Of a DNA stretch of 64,000 bases, positions 22,301 to 34,639 are shown piece by piece. Positions within the stretch are counted from its first letter, which is position 1. Every line of letters begins with the position of its first letter. The notes under the pieces were generated by a model, which saw nothing but the letters and a program-made list of their open reading frames with translations, did not search any database and had not been told where the DNA came from. The stretch comes from Anthostomella pinea. Lineage: Eukaryota; Ascomycota; Sordariomycetes; Xylariales; Xylariaceae. The position numbers and the translations under genes are program-made. The stretch lies in assembly GCA_963556695.1 (NCBI GenBank), contig CAUWAG010000006.1, forward strand, positions 4,030,001 through 4,094,000, written 5' to 3'.

Positions 22301-22999
22301 AGTAAGCTTTTCCAATACAATTTAGGCAACACTGACGACGACAGCAACACGCAAAGAGCGCATACTTAGAGCGAGGTAGCCAGCCTTCCCATCCCAACCC
22401 TCACCCAGAATACCAGAGCTGTGTCCGTCCTTACTTTTTCCGTGTCTTCTCGTGCTCTCCGACTTCTCTCAAAGCCAATCACGATGCGTCAAGGAAATGA
22501 ACGATTGAATGCTGATTTCCTATTCCTGACCCTGTCTCTGTCTTTGCCCACGATGAATGCCAATCGAAAGGATATACAGTTGAGTAGGCAAAAAAAGACG
22601 AAAGGAGACTCCTCCGAGTGTACAAACTCCCTTCGCCGTCTTGGTCAATGCCTGATTTCAAGGCGACAAGTTCCTCGTCTTCAATACCGGGTCGTCCCTT
22701 CACCAATATATCCCGAATACGTATACAAAGACGCCGCATCCGCCGCCCAATGCCCTTTTCGCTTCGTGAAAATATCTCTTCTACTCCCGGGATGGGAACC
22801 CAGCTTCAAAGCAAAACCACTGTTGCACCCGGTGATTGGCCGTCATCGAAAGAACTGTGTACGCCAGATGATGCTATGTTCCGGGCCATCGTGGTCAACA
22901 TGTCTTGCAGGGAAATCTCTTCCACGTAGTAGCGAATTGCCTTGGCGCTGTGTCTTTTGTTCTATAAGCTCATTGTCGTCGTAAACCATCTCCCGCTGT
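19350..22999. other. 3.6 kb without a supported gene
   Basis: Open frames such as 20112-20429 (+), 21261-21722 (-) and 22421-22984 (+) show no recognisable domain or splice chain. The right end (about 22420-22999) is probably the 3' untranslated region of the MAPKK gene. Around 21880-22130 the + strand is strongly C-rich, without repeat structure. Confidence 0.5.
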
Positions 23000-25005
23000 C
23001 TATTTCGCCAGTTGAGGGCTGGCCAACGGGCTGTTCACAGCATCTAATGGAGCGGCATGAAGCGCTGGTTTCCCAGACACCTCACCATACTGTCCGTTGG
23101 ACTTCTGCTTTAGTACCCCTCGGACCCACGACGCGACCTCGGGATCTTCAGTAGTCGAGTGGCTGAAATTAGCCTTACTTGCTGCTCCAGCGAGCGCCTC
23201 TGCGCTAGCATCATTCTCCTCGGCTTCCTCGTCTTCCTCTGTAATCGTCTCGGGTTTCGTTAAACTCTTGAGCCACTCAGAGGCCAAAAGGGCCTGATAT
23301 GTCGGTCTCAATTTGGGCACTTTGTTCAAGCACCCATGAACAAATAGTTGCGATGTCTCCGAATATTGTGCTGGCAAATCCGGTGGCTCTCCTTCCACAA
23401 TGGCCTTGATGCACCGTCAGCAGAGGTTCCTAGTAAATCAGGACTGCCCGCGGAATAAAAACTTACGCTGAGCTGACTGAATATTGTCGAAGACACTTCC
23501 GGCGGATATGGGTATTTCCCCATACCACATTCAATAATGGTCAGGCCAAGGCTCCATATGTCGCTTTGCACGCTGTAGGTACCATCCGATGCACCAGACG
23601 ACATGAAAGCTCCTCCAGAGATGCGTTCGGGAGCCATATAGCTTTGGCACCCAATGTTGGTCCTCGCGATACTCGCCACGAGGTTGCCACTCACGCCAAA
23701 ATCGCAAATCTTGACTTGGCCCCTGCTGTTGACAAGAATGTTGGTAGGTTTCACATCCCGATGGATGATATTATGCTTGTCCTTCAGTTCCTTCAGACCC
23801 ATGACTGTGCAGTAAGTAATCTTGCGCAGCACGTTTTCCGGAATACCCCCGGAATACAGCTTGTCGATGGAGCCGCCGTCCATGTACTCGAGGCACATGT
23901 AGACCGCACTTTCCTGGAAGAAGGCTCCGTAGAAGTCGATGATGTAGGGCGAGGCGCATTCATGAAGGATGACAAGCTCTTTGAGGATAGTACCCAGTTT
24001 GGCTTCGTCCAGCTCCAGCCGCATTTCTTTCATTGCCATGACCATGCCAGAATTACCGCCAGCCTTTGGGCCGATGTTGCCTGGGAGTGCCGTCTGCAAT
24101 CCTGCCACTTTGGCACCGGAAAGCCCGGGTCCGAAGCGTGGGACAACCGGCTTCGAATGCCGCACCATGTAGACAGTGCCATAGTTGCCCTTGCCAAGCT
24201 CGTCCAGCTTCTCGACTTCGTCTAACGAGATCCTAAAAACAGACCCGTCCGCGAAATCCACACCCTTGTTTGTTATGATGGCTTTGCCTTTGAACGTCAA
24301 ATAACCATTTTCTGAATCAATGTACTCCTCGAACTGTTTCATCTGGGATATGTGCGTATTTCCATTCTGAACTGGTGATTGGTTGGCATCGGGAGGAGCA
24401 GTCATTGAGGGGGACGCTGCCGGGGGGCCGCCGCCCATGTCACCAAGTTTTAGTCCGAACCGCCTCTTGCCGGCCAGACCTCCGCCACCTGGCCCAGCGT
24501 TGACATTAGGCGCTGACCTAGGAAACGAGGGTGCCCCGGGTCTTTGGACGCCGCCTGGTAGCTGCAGCCTCGGCATTGGACCACCCGCAATTGGACCACC
24601 GGGAGAAGGCGCGGCAGGCGAGGGGGACGCAGACGACCCTTGCTGTGGAGAAAGAGAGCTGCCCTGGCGTGACAGGTGGAAAGCCCTCATTTTCGCGTTG
24701 AGATCTTCGGGTAGGCGTCCACTCGACATGTGCGCAGCGGCAACGGGCCGCCTCGCGTTAGACAGCACCCCGATAGGTGTGGACGAGGCGGACATGGGAT
24801 GGCCGGGATTCTGCGGATCGGACACGGAGCGTAGCGAAGGCATTCTCTTGGGCGGAGCTGACGGTAGCTCCTCCGGCGTGGCAAGGGGAGTACTGGCTTC
24901 GGACGAGGTTACGGAACCTGGTGATTTGGGACCGCCTAGGATATGGTTGGTGGCGAGCTCATCGGGCGTCGCTGGCAGCGAGTCGGGCTCCCGTTCGGCG
25001 TCCAT
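23000..25005 (-). CDS. pbs2: PBS2-type MAP kinase kinase (HOG pathway)
   Basis: Exon 1 25005-23467 and exon 2 23404-23000 are joined by a 62-bp intron exactly at IFSQLS|AIVEGEPPDLP. From ATG 25005 the product is 647 residues. The N-terminal ~255 residues are Ser/Pro-rich. Kinase domain: ELGKGNYGTVY, MKEMRLELDEAK, HECASPYIIDFYGAFF, catalytic loop IIHRDVKPTN, CDFGVSGNLVASIARTNIGC (activation loop with Ser/Thr sites), SYMAPERI and SDIWSLGLTIIECGMGKYP. The segment GYLTFKGKAIITNKGVDF just before the domain is characteristic of Pbs2/Wis1. This kinase phosphorylates the Hog1 MAPK in osmotic and fungicide response, in the cytoplasm. The frame stays open upstream to 25062 (RFINPTLLVPP looks coding), so a further 5' exon with the true start is possible. 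Confidence 0.92.
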
Positions 25006-28000
25006 CGAAGTACTAGAGGAAGGAGGGACGAGGAGGGTCGGATTGATAAAGCGCTCACACACGCACCCCCCGGATATCGGAAATCAGTTACGTAGACAAC
25101 TACCTGCGCGAAGGTGGGTAGCGAAGTGCCGACAACGGTAGCGTAGGACAAGTCGATTGGTCGGGGGTAGGGGTGCTGAGTCGAGGGGGTTCGGTTCGGT
25201 TGAACGTGGATAGGCTCTATGATGGCGAACCGACGATGGAAGTGGCAAGCAACCCACTAGACGTTTCCCGTTTCCCGTTTCCCGCGGCCGCCTATGATTG
25301 TCTCGTTAGCGGTGTGATGTTGTACTTCAGGTTGTAAAATGGCGGCTCGTTCCTTGCCGTCGCGGCAATAGAGCCCTTCAACGGGAACGGAGGCTTACCA
25401 GGATAACACTGGAAACGCGATGTCAGCGGCGGTTCCACATACGATGCGGATCTACAAGATGCGCCCGGACGTGAGACCAGACTGAATGTGATTGCACATA
25501 CCTAACTATACAATGTTGACGTGGTGGTGTCGTCGAAAGTCGGATGGGGGGTTGTTGGCGGTGGAACTTTGAACTTTGAACATTGAACACGGGCCTTGGG
25601 CGGGAATTGGAGAGAGGGACAGCGAGGGACAGGCTGCACTGGACAGGAGAGCGGGAGGGCAGGAGGGCAGGAAGAGAGGAGGAGACGGATAAGAGGCGGA
25701 TAGCGATGCTGGAGCTGCTCTTCTTCTTGGGCTATCGGTCTCAGTAGTAGTAGAGTCTAGTAACTCTAGCTCTCTTTCTTTGGATATGTCTTCGTGTTTG
25801 GTGCCGTGTGTGGGCTGCAGGTCAGGTAAAGATGGTGCAGGTGAGGGGTGAGGGGTGATGTGCCCGGACCTGGTAATAGCAGGAGACGGTGTCCACGAAA
25901 ACACTGCCACAAGACTGCCCCGCGTTGTTCAAGCGATGCCCGGGGGCCCGGGGGGCTCTCCAAATTTCACGTGGATGTGGCCCGTGCTTCCCCTATACTG
26001 ATATCAGAGTTTGTCTTGGTGTCTTAGAGTGTCGTCGAATCAACGGGCGCCGATAAGTCTGAAACCGTCAGTTAGGTAGATCTTCCGAGATTCAGAGATC
26101 GGTCCGGCCTGAAGATGATCGCTGTCCGCTGTCCGCTGTTCGCTGTTGTGATACGCGCGGACTAACAAACGCAGCTTAGTTAGGTTGTCTCTAGCCCATC
26201 AGGTAGCCATCCACCTGTGCGAAGTATGGTCAATATGTATTCTGCGTCACATAACTGGGCCTTGGCGGCATGCCTTGATTATCCAAGACCAGTCAATCTC
26301 AATTTCTCAATCATCAATGTCGACATGATAAGTGCTTGGTGTAGAGAGAGAAATACATAGGGGTGAATGTGCGCAGGGACCCCGGACAGCTGGGGCTGGT
26401 CAGCTCACCGACAGCGCCGGCAGGCTAGGTACAGCACCCGTATCCTGGCCATGGGAATCACCAAACAAGTACTGGGACATGCGCAATGCCGCAAAACCCC
26501 ATGATAGAGAATGCGCACCGTGACATCGTGGAGCCCATAGCATGCATCCATGGATGTGGTGCAGGACACGGCGTGGGTACTTTAGAGTAAACCTGTTGAA
26601 GATTGTCAGTGTGCCACTCCAAGTGGCTCAGGGACCACTGAGGGACGCACCCAACGTCATGGCAAGCCACAGAACATGCAATTCCAGTCGGCAGGGGCAT
26701 CCAATTTGTTGCCAATTCGATCGAGCTACAAGCACTACGTCATCCCTATTGGGAGTTTTCACGGTTTCTTCCTTGGCACTCTACTGATGAAAGGACATGC
26801 TTACGCATTCCGTTGCAGCCCGCAAATGACACTGCCTTGATGTGTCAGTCGAGCGCGATGTCTCTCCTCGTGTAATGTTGCGCTATTTGCGGTGCCCACG
26901 TCATAACTATTGGCGGTTTTTATTTTACGTAGTTCGGAAAAATAGGGGCTATACCTACCCCTAGACCTATTCACCCCGGCCACGGTTGCGCGGTCTCCCC
27001 ATGATTACTTAAGCGGGAGAAATTGATAAGGGTTCCCGTCGGTAAGTACTTTAGGTATGCAGTTATGAGTTATGTCATCGATGCGCTATTGCTGCGGCGG
27101 ACTTGTCATACTCCTATCTGTGTCGCGGGCTGCCTCTATAGGTACCTGATTCAAGTCTCTTGGAGTCGCTTGCTATTTTATTACGATGAAGAGAGCTGGA
27201 CTGCATACGCTGGACTGCATACGCCGGACGCTTCACTCCGGACTGGCTGCGCGCAACCCTCGAAAATACTACTGCATCTCCTATGTGCACGCATGCGAGT
27301 ACCACCCCTTCTCAAGTCTCCTCTGGTAGCCAGTTGAAGAAGATGTTACATGTGATATTGGGAATGTAGTCGCGCAGCCCGGCTGGCCACGAGGAAGATA
27401 AAGACGAGGCGTGCCACGTTTCTAGCGCACTGGGCAGTGGTAACTCGTCACAACGTGGAGAGGTGGCACTACGTGTAATGAAGCGAGGTTACGTACGTCT
27501 GGTAGCATAGGTCCAACAACCCCTCTTGGCTGACGACCTTTCTTTGATGCACTCATCTCATCATAGCCTCATAGCCAGGCAATAGGTAGCACTGATTTAT
27601 TAATTCTCCCCAATGAGGAAGAAGTGCCCAGATTGTCGATAGGAGGGTAGGTATTCGATTCGGGACTGGTGCTGTGAAATCTTCCCAAGTTCCAAGCTCC
27701 GGCCGCAGGTATTCGACAGAGCACATGCAACATTGAAGGTTCCAAGCAGCCCAAGGTTCTGTTCCATGAAACGCCACTTGGCAGGCGTCTGTGCAGCGGG
27801 CTGATGCCAAGTGACCGGCACTTGGCAATTCCCAGCCAGTCTTATCGCTTGCGTCTGGAGATCTGGAACTCCGTTCACAATCGGTGAATCTGACTGGCTA
27901 GCGCAGTGGAGGCTCGGTGGACGGGTGGACGGGCCCGGCGGCGCATACCTGCTTTTTGAGTCTTGACCATCGACCTGCCGCCTGCCACCTGCCGCCCGCC

Positions 28001-28333
28001 ACCAACGACACTTCCTCTCTTCCACAGAGTATTCAGACCCAGACCTCCCGAGGTCTGGACACGCGCCTACCAAAGGGACATAACACTCACACTTCCCAAC
28101 ATCCTATTCACCTGAACTACGTTTTGACTTCCTTTTTGGCTGTTCCTGTTTGACAACGCCCGAGTCGGGCTCTTGGTCATAGCTTCGCGGCTGGCCTGAC
28201 AGCAAGCTTCGAAACATCGCGGCATTCACTACATCACTCTTGGGAACAGTGCCGCATTGTTACCGACGAATTCGCGACTACCGCTACCCTCCCCTCTTCA
28301 CCTCGACCGAACCCATTTTTCTCGCCGAACACG
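25006..28333. other. Divergent promoter region, MAPKK / PIN carrier
   Basis: No gene supported. The part next to the MAPKK looks like a long 5' leader: pyrimidine-rich on the minus strand (25590-25700), with one short upstream ORF. It also has a GTTTCCC triplet repeat (25264-25283), and 27206-27233 has a 14-bp direct duplication. Frames at 27600-28073 (-) and 26332-26523 (+) look like chance. Confidence 0.5.
25506..25583 (-). promoter_or_regulatory. Possible upstream ORF in the MAPKK leader
   Basis: An ATG at 25583 opens a 25-codon frame beginning MFKVQSS and closing with TAG at 25508-25506, about 500 nt before the main start. If it is in the mature leader it could dampen translation. The transcript start and any leader intron are unknown. 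Confidence 0.3.
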
Positions 28334-30144
28334 ATGGATTGGACGAATTCCCAGAACACAATGTCATCTTTCCGGTCGAACAATGCCGGACTGGACATGT
28401 CGCCGCTCATGGCGCCCCACGATTCACATCCCTCGTTTGGCGGCTTGATCATGCTGGTCTTCGAGGCCGTCATGGAGGTAGTCTGTGTGAGCTTGCCTGG
28501 ATACGTAATCGCGAGACTGGGTCATTTCAACCCCGAAAGCCAGAAGTTCGTAGCGAATCTGAACATGTGGCTATTCACGCCTTGCCTAAGTACGACAGCA
28601 CATAATCTTCTTGTCTTGCACTGTGACTTGGGCTAACCAGCGAGTAGTATTCAGCAAACTGGCCGCGCAGTTGAAACCAGACAAGTTAGCTGACCTGGCA
28701 GTCATACCCGTCATCTTCCTCGTGCAGACTCTTGTCTCCTACGTCGTATCCATCGGCGTCTCCAAGGCCTTTCGACTTTCGAAACGACCCGCTAACTTCG
28801 TCACGGCTATGGGTGTCTTCGGCAATTCCAACTCGCTTCCCATCTCTCTCGTCATCTCGCTGTCCCAGACCTTGAAAGGATTACACTGGGACAAAATTCC
28901 AGGGGATAATGACGACGAAGTTGGTGCTCGCGGAATCCTATACCTGTTGATTTTCCAACAGCTTGGGCAGCTAGTCAGGTGGAGCTGGGGTTACCAGGTC
29001 TTGTTGGCTCCCAAAGAACGATATGAGGAATATCAAGATGAGACTGCCGAGGAAGGCAGATTCCACGAGAACACCTCGCGCGAGGTGCTGATACCTGGGC
29101 TGGATGGATATTCAGCCGCCGAACAAGAGCTTGGGGATGCCGACAACTCAGACGAGTCGGATGCTTATGAGCCAGCCGGTCGTACACCAGTTGCCACTTC
29201 TAGTACATCGCTCGCCGACTCTGAGGACGAAGGCACCCCATCGAGGATGCGCTTCCCCAAGAAACATGGGAACGGTCTTGACGGCAACACCGACCACTTT
29301 CCGACACCTGATGGCGGACCAGATGATATCATGTCGTTCCCGCGGATGCGCGATTCAGATGAACCAGAGACGCTTGAAGGTATCAAGGGCTATACTGTAC
29401 GTGCGAAGCGCGCCGTTAGGCAGGCTAAAGAGTCTACCATGCGGTCGTGTGCCCGGATGTTGGACCGCACGTACCAAAGCCTACCGCGGCCTGTACAGAT
29501 CAGCTTGACCGCGTTACGGAAGGCATGCTCAAAGACGTACCAGTTCCTCTACGAGTTCATGAACCCACCGCTATGGGCCATGCTCGTTGCCGTTCTCGTC
29601 GCCTCGGTGCCCAGGCTCCAATGGCTATTTTTCACAGAGGGAACTTTCATCAACAACAGTGTCACTCGTGCTGTCTCTCAGAGTGCAGGTGTTGCGGTTC
29701 CACTTATCCTTGTGGTCTTGGGTGCCAATCTGGCTAATAACACCAAAGGTAATGAGCGCAAGGACTCGGAAGAAGCACAGATCGGGACGCGGCTACTCAT
29801 TGCCTCTCTTATCAGTCGTATGCTTTTGCCGACACTCATCATGGCACCTATTCTTGCCGTGTTTGCGAAATACGTCCCAGTCAGTATTCTGGACGATCCG
29901 ATATTCATCATCGTATGCTTTCTCCTTACAGGGGCGCCGAGCGCTTTGCAACTGGCCCAGATTTGTCAGATCAACGAGGTGTACGAAGGTGTAATGTCCA
30001 AGGTTCTATTCCAGAGCTACGTCATCTGGTAAGTCAACTCCCAGAGTCACTTGAGAGGCGCACTGCTAACAACTGCGAAGGATCCTGCCTTCCACATTGA
30101 TTCTTGTCATGCTGGGTCTCGAGGTCCTCGAGTGGGCCAGGTAG
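28334..30144 (+). CDS. PIN-like auxin efflux carrier family transporter
   Basis: Exons 28334-28589, 28648-30028 and 30081-30144 give 566 residues. The N-terminal half carries hydrophobic segments with the family signature NLNMWLFTPCL|IFSKLA spanning intron 1, then VIPVIFLVQTLVSYVVSIGV and VFGNSNSLPISLVISLSQ. A polar loop of about 200 residues rich in Asp/Glu/Ser follows. The C-terminal half has further membrane segments (AVPLILVVLGANLANN, IFIIVCFLLTGAPSALQLAQIC, and STLILVMLGLEVLEW after intron 2). This split five-plus-five layout matches Pfam membrane transport protein/PIN-like carriers, including yeast ECM3, located in ER or plasma membrane. The substrate is unknown. Introns have GTACGA and GTAAGT donors and CTAAC branch sites. 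Intact. Confidence 0.9.
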
Positions 30145-31069
30145 GAAAAGCACCAAGCTGTAGGTGCTCGCCGCTTTGGCTCTGGAATGCTTTTCATTCA
30201 TTTGTACGATAAGCCATGATATCCGCAGCGTTTTCGAGCATGCTTTGGGCCCTCGACTGAATAGACAATGTACAACAGGAAGTGCACACAGCAATGAGAG
30301 GCCCTAATAGGCGTGTCGACAAGAAGGTGCATGCGGCATTGCCGTCCGCGAAGGATGGAACGTCATCCACGTGCACATAACCGTTGGTTTTGGGTACATA
30401 TATATAGGAGGTTCTCTGGAGAAGGAAAAGGGGCTGTTTCATCAATCCATAGCGTGGCCTTGGAGTCGGGGTGCGGATACCAAAAGGGGACGACTGAACA
30501 AGCACTCATACGATACCACTGATGGAATGTCTAAACACTCAAAAGACTGTTGGTCGTTCAATATACGTACTGCTTGATCTGGCTTACATTAATGTGCACA
30601 TGGACTTGGTGTAGCCAGTGACAAGCAGTAGCCGTATTGATGTGGGTAGCCGGCTTATGATGAAGATGTCGCGACTGTGCCATATGCCCATAGCTTCAAC
30701 CGACATCCCATATCTAATCGATAAGAGCTCGCAACCCCGCTACCCGACATGGATGGTTCTGCTACCTGCTGCGCCATAGGGCTGCATGCTCGTCCATTGC
30801 GAACCATGATGCAACAACTGTCACCTTGAATCTTTGCGCTACAGGTACCAGCTGTTCTCTTCCGTTCCATTCCCTTTTTCATTTCGTCTCGCCTTATATT
30901 GCTTTGCTTGATGGGTAACTTCTTTCCTGTGTCCGTGTAAAGCTCAACCTGGCACCCCTTCCAATACAGATCACCATATCTCTGACCCTCGTTTCTGGTC
31001 AAGATAGGCCGCAAGAAGAAACCCCGTCACCAGAAAGCATCTGACCCTCGACCGCGCCCGCGATTCAAG
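30145..31069. other. Intergenic between PIN carrier and sirtuin
   Basis: No supported gene. A TATATATAGG box lies at 30399-30408, but no ORF follows it in a convincing way. The right half is the sirtuin promoter and leader. Confidence 0.45.
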
Positions 31070-32521
31070 ATGGGCCAAGAGACCTCCCATGTCCTGCCTC
31101 CGGACACGCCTCCGCAGACGCTGTCTGAACGCAGCATCAGAGCCGTCGCGGAGCTGATCAAGGATGGGCGTGCGAAACGCATCGTCGTCATGACTGGAGC
31201 TGGTATCTCAACCGCTGCCGGAAGTGAGTATGCCTATTTGACTAACCCAGCGCTGTCACTTTCGCCCCATGCAAAGCAGTTGTGCAGTCGCTAATTAAGT
31301 CCTATAGTACCCGACTTCCGCTCGCCCAAGACCGGGCTGTACAACAACCTAGCCCGTCTTAATCTACCGCATCCCGAGGCCGTCTTCGACATCGATTTCT
31401 TCAAGAAGAACCCCGCGCCCTTCTACGTTCTGGCGAAGGAGCTTTACCCGGGCAATTTCCACCCGACCATCTCCCACGCCTTCATCGCCCTGCTCGCCAA
31501 GCGGAAGCTGCTGCGCATGCTCTTCACGCAGAACATCGATTGTCTGGAGCGTACCGCCGGCGTGCCGCCCGAGCTTATAGTGGAGGCTCACGGCAGCTTC
31601 GCCACGCAGCGCTGCATCGAGTGTAAGACCGAGTTCCCAGACAAGGAGATGCGCGAGCATGTCGAGCGTGGGGACCCGCCCTCCTGCATCAAGCCTGGTT
31701 GCGATGGGCTGGTGAAACCGGATATTGTCTTTTTCGGCGAGCAGCTGCCAAAAGACTTCTACGACGCCGCTGCAGTACCAGCTATGGCTGATCTGGTGAT
31801 TGTGCTGGGCACCAGCTTGACGGTGCACCCATTCGCGGGTTTGCCACGCATGGCGATGGAGCGCACGCCGAGATTACTTTTAAATATGGAGCAGGTGGGC
31901 GACCTGGGCTCGCGGGCGGACGACGTGCTGTGCCTTGGGGAATGCGACAAGGGCGTTCGGTCTTTGGCTGACGAGCTCGGATGGCGGGATGAACTGGAGG
32001 CGATGTGGACGGGTATCGTCGGCGGACAAGAAGCTCAGCGGCAGCGAGACCGTCCCGAGAAGGAAGAAAAGCACATAGAGTATGAGCTGCTAGATGAGCT
32101 GGTGCGAGGCGTGGAAGAGAAGTTGGAGCTTTCCGAGGGCAGCACAGACGACGCTGATGCTAACCTCGGGGAGCAGGCACAAGAAGGCGCTGTTCGTTCG
32201 CAGAGCACATCGGAGGCTACTGCGGCTGACGCTGCGGAGGGGGATACGGGTGCTCGTGCGGAGAAGAGCGTGGGCAGCGAGTCAACGCGAGGTGATCACG
32301 ATGAGGTTGGAGAGGTTGCGGTATCGGGCAAGACGATTAAAAATCATCAAGGGGCTGAGGAAACTGCATCGACGAAAGATGAATCCACGGAGGTGAACTT
32401 GGGGGTCATGGCTGGCCACTCTCCCGTGCAGACCACAAGCACTTCAACCGGCTCAGTGGGCGAAGTCAACGTTGATGGCAAGACGCAGGACCAGGGGAAC
32501 GAGAACAAGCCGGTATTGTGA
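31070..32521 (+). CDS. hst2: Sir2-family NAD-dependent deacetylase (Hst2/SIRT2 type)
   Basis: Exons 31070-31223 and 31308-32521 (84-bp intron) encode 455 residues. NAD-binding motifs: TGAGIS (42-47), IPDFRSPKTGLYNNL from residue 52 across the splice, and TQNID. The catalytic His is in EAHGSF (His146). The zinc site is C154-x2-C157-x20-C178-x4-C183, followed by KPDIVFFGE and GTSLTVHPFAGLP. The order and the short N-terminus match class I Hst2/SIRT2 rather than nuclear Sir2. It would remove acetyl groups from histones or other proteins, probably shuttling between cytoplasm and nucleus. The C-terminal ~140 residues are acidic, low complexity and poorly conserved in appearance. The start ATG lies just before a well-formed domain. 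Confidence 0.93.
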
Positions 32522-33934
32522 TAAGGACCATTGGGGTATTGGCTCAGTCGCGGGCGGTGTTGGGAAAAGCAGAGTTTCGTCAGACTCGCATGGCGTTGGG
32601 ATCGATTCAGTGGATAGAAGTTCAGCAATATACCCATCATGACCTTAAACCACACATCGTGGCAGTGAATCACATTGAGCTCCCAAGTCCAAATTCCAAG
32701 TTTAGCGTCCTGTAATTAATGATAAAGCAAGCTGCCATGATAGGATTCCCACCACGGACGTCTCAAGGTCCAAAACCCAGCTTAACCACGGTATATAGCC
32801 GATCGTCTCCTGGTACAACGTCCAGAGACACCAAGACCTACTCTCCAGGGAAAGACACACAGAGCCTTCCCGGCAGTAAATGACGAATCGTTCCACACAT
32901 CAAGCTCAGCTCACATCAGTAGCACGTCCACTGCTGTGCTCAGCCCCCATCCATCTCCATCCAGCTCTGTATCAAAAGGCCGTGCCATCTCGGTATTTCT
33001 CGGGAGTCTTGGACTCACTCTGGCATCCTCACCAATTCACTGGTTTTGTTGATGTTGCTGTTGCTGTACGCACGTCACACGCCAAGACGGATAGACGCTC
33101 AAGATCTCCACGAGCTCTGTTCATTTATATTCATTCCTTGTTTCTTATTTCTTGGTCGTTGAAGATCGACATTGGGACTCGTACTCTGTTCCACCACCCA
33201 CTAGAGACGGGGCCATCCGTCCATCCATCCATCCATACCGGCTTATTTAACCCACACCGAAGGAGTGCCTCCTTACGTAGCGTTTCCTCGGCGCCGAGCC
33301 CGCGCACTATAACGCGGTTCAGCCTCCAAAGATACCTCCCCAACCACAAACAGCAGATCTGGCACGTGATGGCGCCGGACGGCTTGGCTCCGTCTCCGCA
33401 TCTCTGGGCTTCTTGCTTTTTGGTGTGACCTTGGCGGCTTGGTAGGACTTCTTCCAAGGTTGTTTCGGATCCTTGAGGTATTAATATCACGGGATGAGGT
33501 CACGGTTGCTGGGCGCGAGGCGAAGAAGGGGTCTGTGACCTGGCGTCACCTTGAAATGTGGCTGTTGGTGAGGATGAGGACGAGGCAAGACAAGTGAGTC
33601 CATTATGAGTAGGTAGGTATATAAAGGACGCGTTCTTCAAGTAAGGTGAAGGCTAAAGAAAGTACAACGGTGGTCAGTCTTCGTCGTCTAGTTCAACCAA
33701 CATTCGCCGAAGTCAACCAAGCAGTGCGGACCCTCGCGAGAACACATACTGTACCAACCAACCACGAGTCCTTTGCGCATATCCCACACAGAAAAGCGTT
33801 ATTGGCACATCGTGTACACCACGTATAGCACAACCCTCCCAGCTTCAACTCTCCCAGCTTCAACGAAGCCCTCCCTCATCCACGAATCAACCAAACCCAA
33901 AACCAAACCAAACCCAAAACGAGAACGACTCACC
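32522..33934. other. Intergenic region upstream of the small secreted protein
   Basis: No supported gene. Features seen: a (CATC)n microsatellite around 33216-33236, a TATA-like TATATAAA at 33618-33625, and A/C-rich leader sequence (33830-33934) with a duplicated TCCCAGCTTCAAC unit. Confidence 0.5.
33618..33625 (+). promoter_or_regulatory. TATA box candidate for the secreted protein gene
   Basis: TATATAAA stands about 310 nt upstream of the start codon at 33935. The intervening leader is A/C-rich, as in many highly expressed fungal genes. The distance is long but workable. Confidence 0.4.
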
Positions 33935-34195
33935 ATGCACTTCCAACCCCTAACCGCCCTAACCACCCTCTTCCCGCTCGCCCTCCTGCCAACGGCCGTC
34001 CTAGCAGCACCAACCGCGCAGCCCCAAGGAACGCCCACATCCAGCAGCAGCATCACAGCCCGCCAGTTCTACGACGGGCCCTGCTTGCGCACCAACTGCG
34101 GCGTCGCGGGCACCGACTGCGCCGCCAAGCGGCAGTGGTGCGTGAAGTATCCGTCGTTCGACGCGCCGGAGGGGTGTACTTGCAGCGCGCTGTGA
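33935..34195 (+). CDS. Small secreted cysteine-rich protein (86 aa)
   Basis: The start is ATG 33935 in CACCATG, and the frame is one exon. The N-terminus is a clear signal peptide (hydrophobic core LTTLFPLALLPTAVL, likely cut at LAA|PTAQ). A short Ser/Thr/Pro spacer ends in ITAR. The mature core, from QFYDGPC, carries six cysteines in the pattern C-x4-C-x6-C-x6-C-x11-C-x1-C, enough for three disulfides. Total length, secretion signal and even cysteine number are typical of fungal effector-like or antimicrobial small proteins, or secreted signals. I do not recognise a named family. The frame extends upstream to 33773, but without a better start. Isolated between the sirtuin and the caleosin. 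Confidence 0.75.
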   Translation: MHFQPLTALTTLFPLALLPTAVLAAPTAQPQGTPTSSSSITARQFYDGPCLRTNCGVAGTDCAAKRQWCVKYPSFDAPEGCTCSAL

Positions 34196-34639
34196 AGAGT
34201 CATAAGAACTCATCGTCCAGTCCGGGACACTTTTCTTGAGCTGCTTTCTTGGGGTGTTCTAGTTGAGATTACGAGCGGCGTTCGAAAGGGTTTGGTGGTG
34301 TCTCAATCGTCTGCTGGAAGAATGGGAATATGCTTCGGAGGCTCTGGGCCCGGCCGTCCAGGTGGTTGCCTGTGAGGTTGCATTGGTCGCCGGTTGCTGC
34401 CGGTGAAATGTCAAAGAGATTACCGGCTCAGATCCGGGGTGCGCAAACTTGGAAATTCGACACATATCACGAAGTTCTCTGTCCTGCGGAGGAATAGGGG
34501 TATAATCCATTGCCAATTTCACAATCTTGACGCACACCTAGGGCCCTAGACACGAAGGACCATACGACACTCAAACGACAAACAATGTCTCGACCTGCTC
34601 TTCTCAAGAAAGCAAGTTGTCTGCCGTTGGACAAACGCC
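34196..34639. other. Convergent intergenic region
   Basis: 3' flanks of the secreted protein gene (+) and the caleosin (-). No structured feature seen. Confidence 0.4.

Noticed and set aside
23566..25141. Long plus-strand frames opposite the MAPKK
   Set aside because: Antisense shadows of a strongly supported kinase gene, with Pro/Gly-rich nonsense composition.
27600..28073. 157-codon open frame (-)
   Set aside because: No ATG near the start and low-complexity residue use; it lies in the PIN carrier promoter.
32880..33428. 182-codon open frame (+)
   Set aside because: No domain, no good start context; it overlaps a microsatellite and lies in the region upstream of the secreted protein gene.
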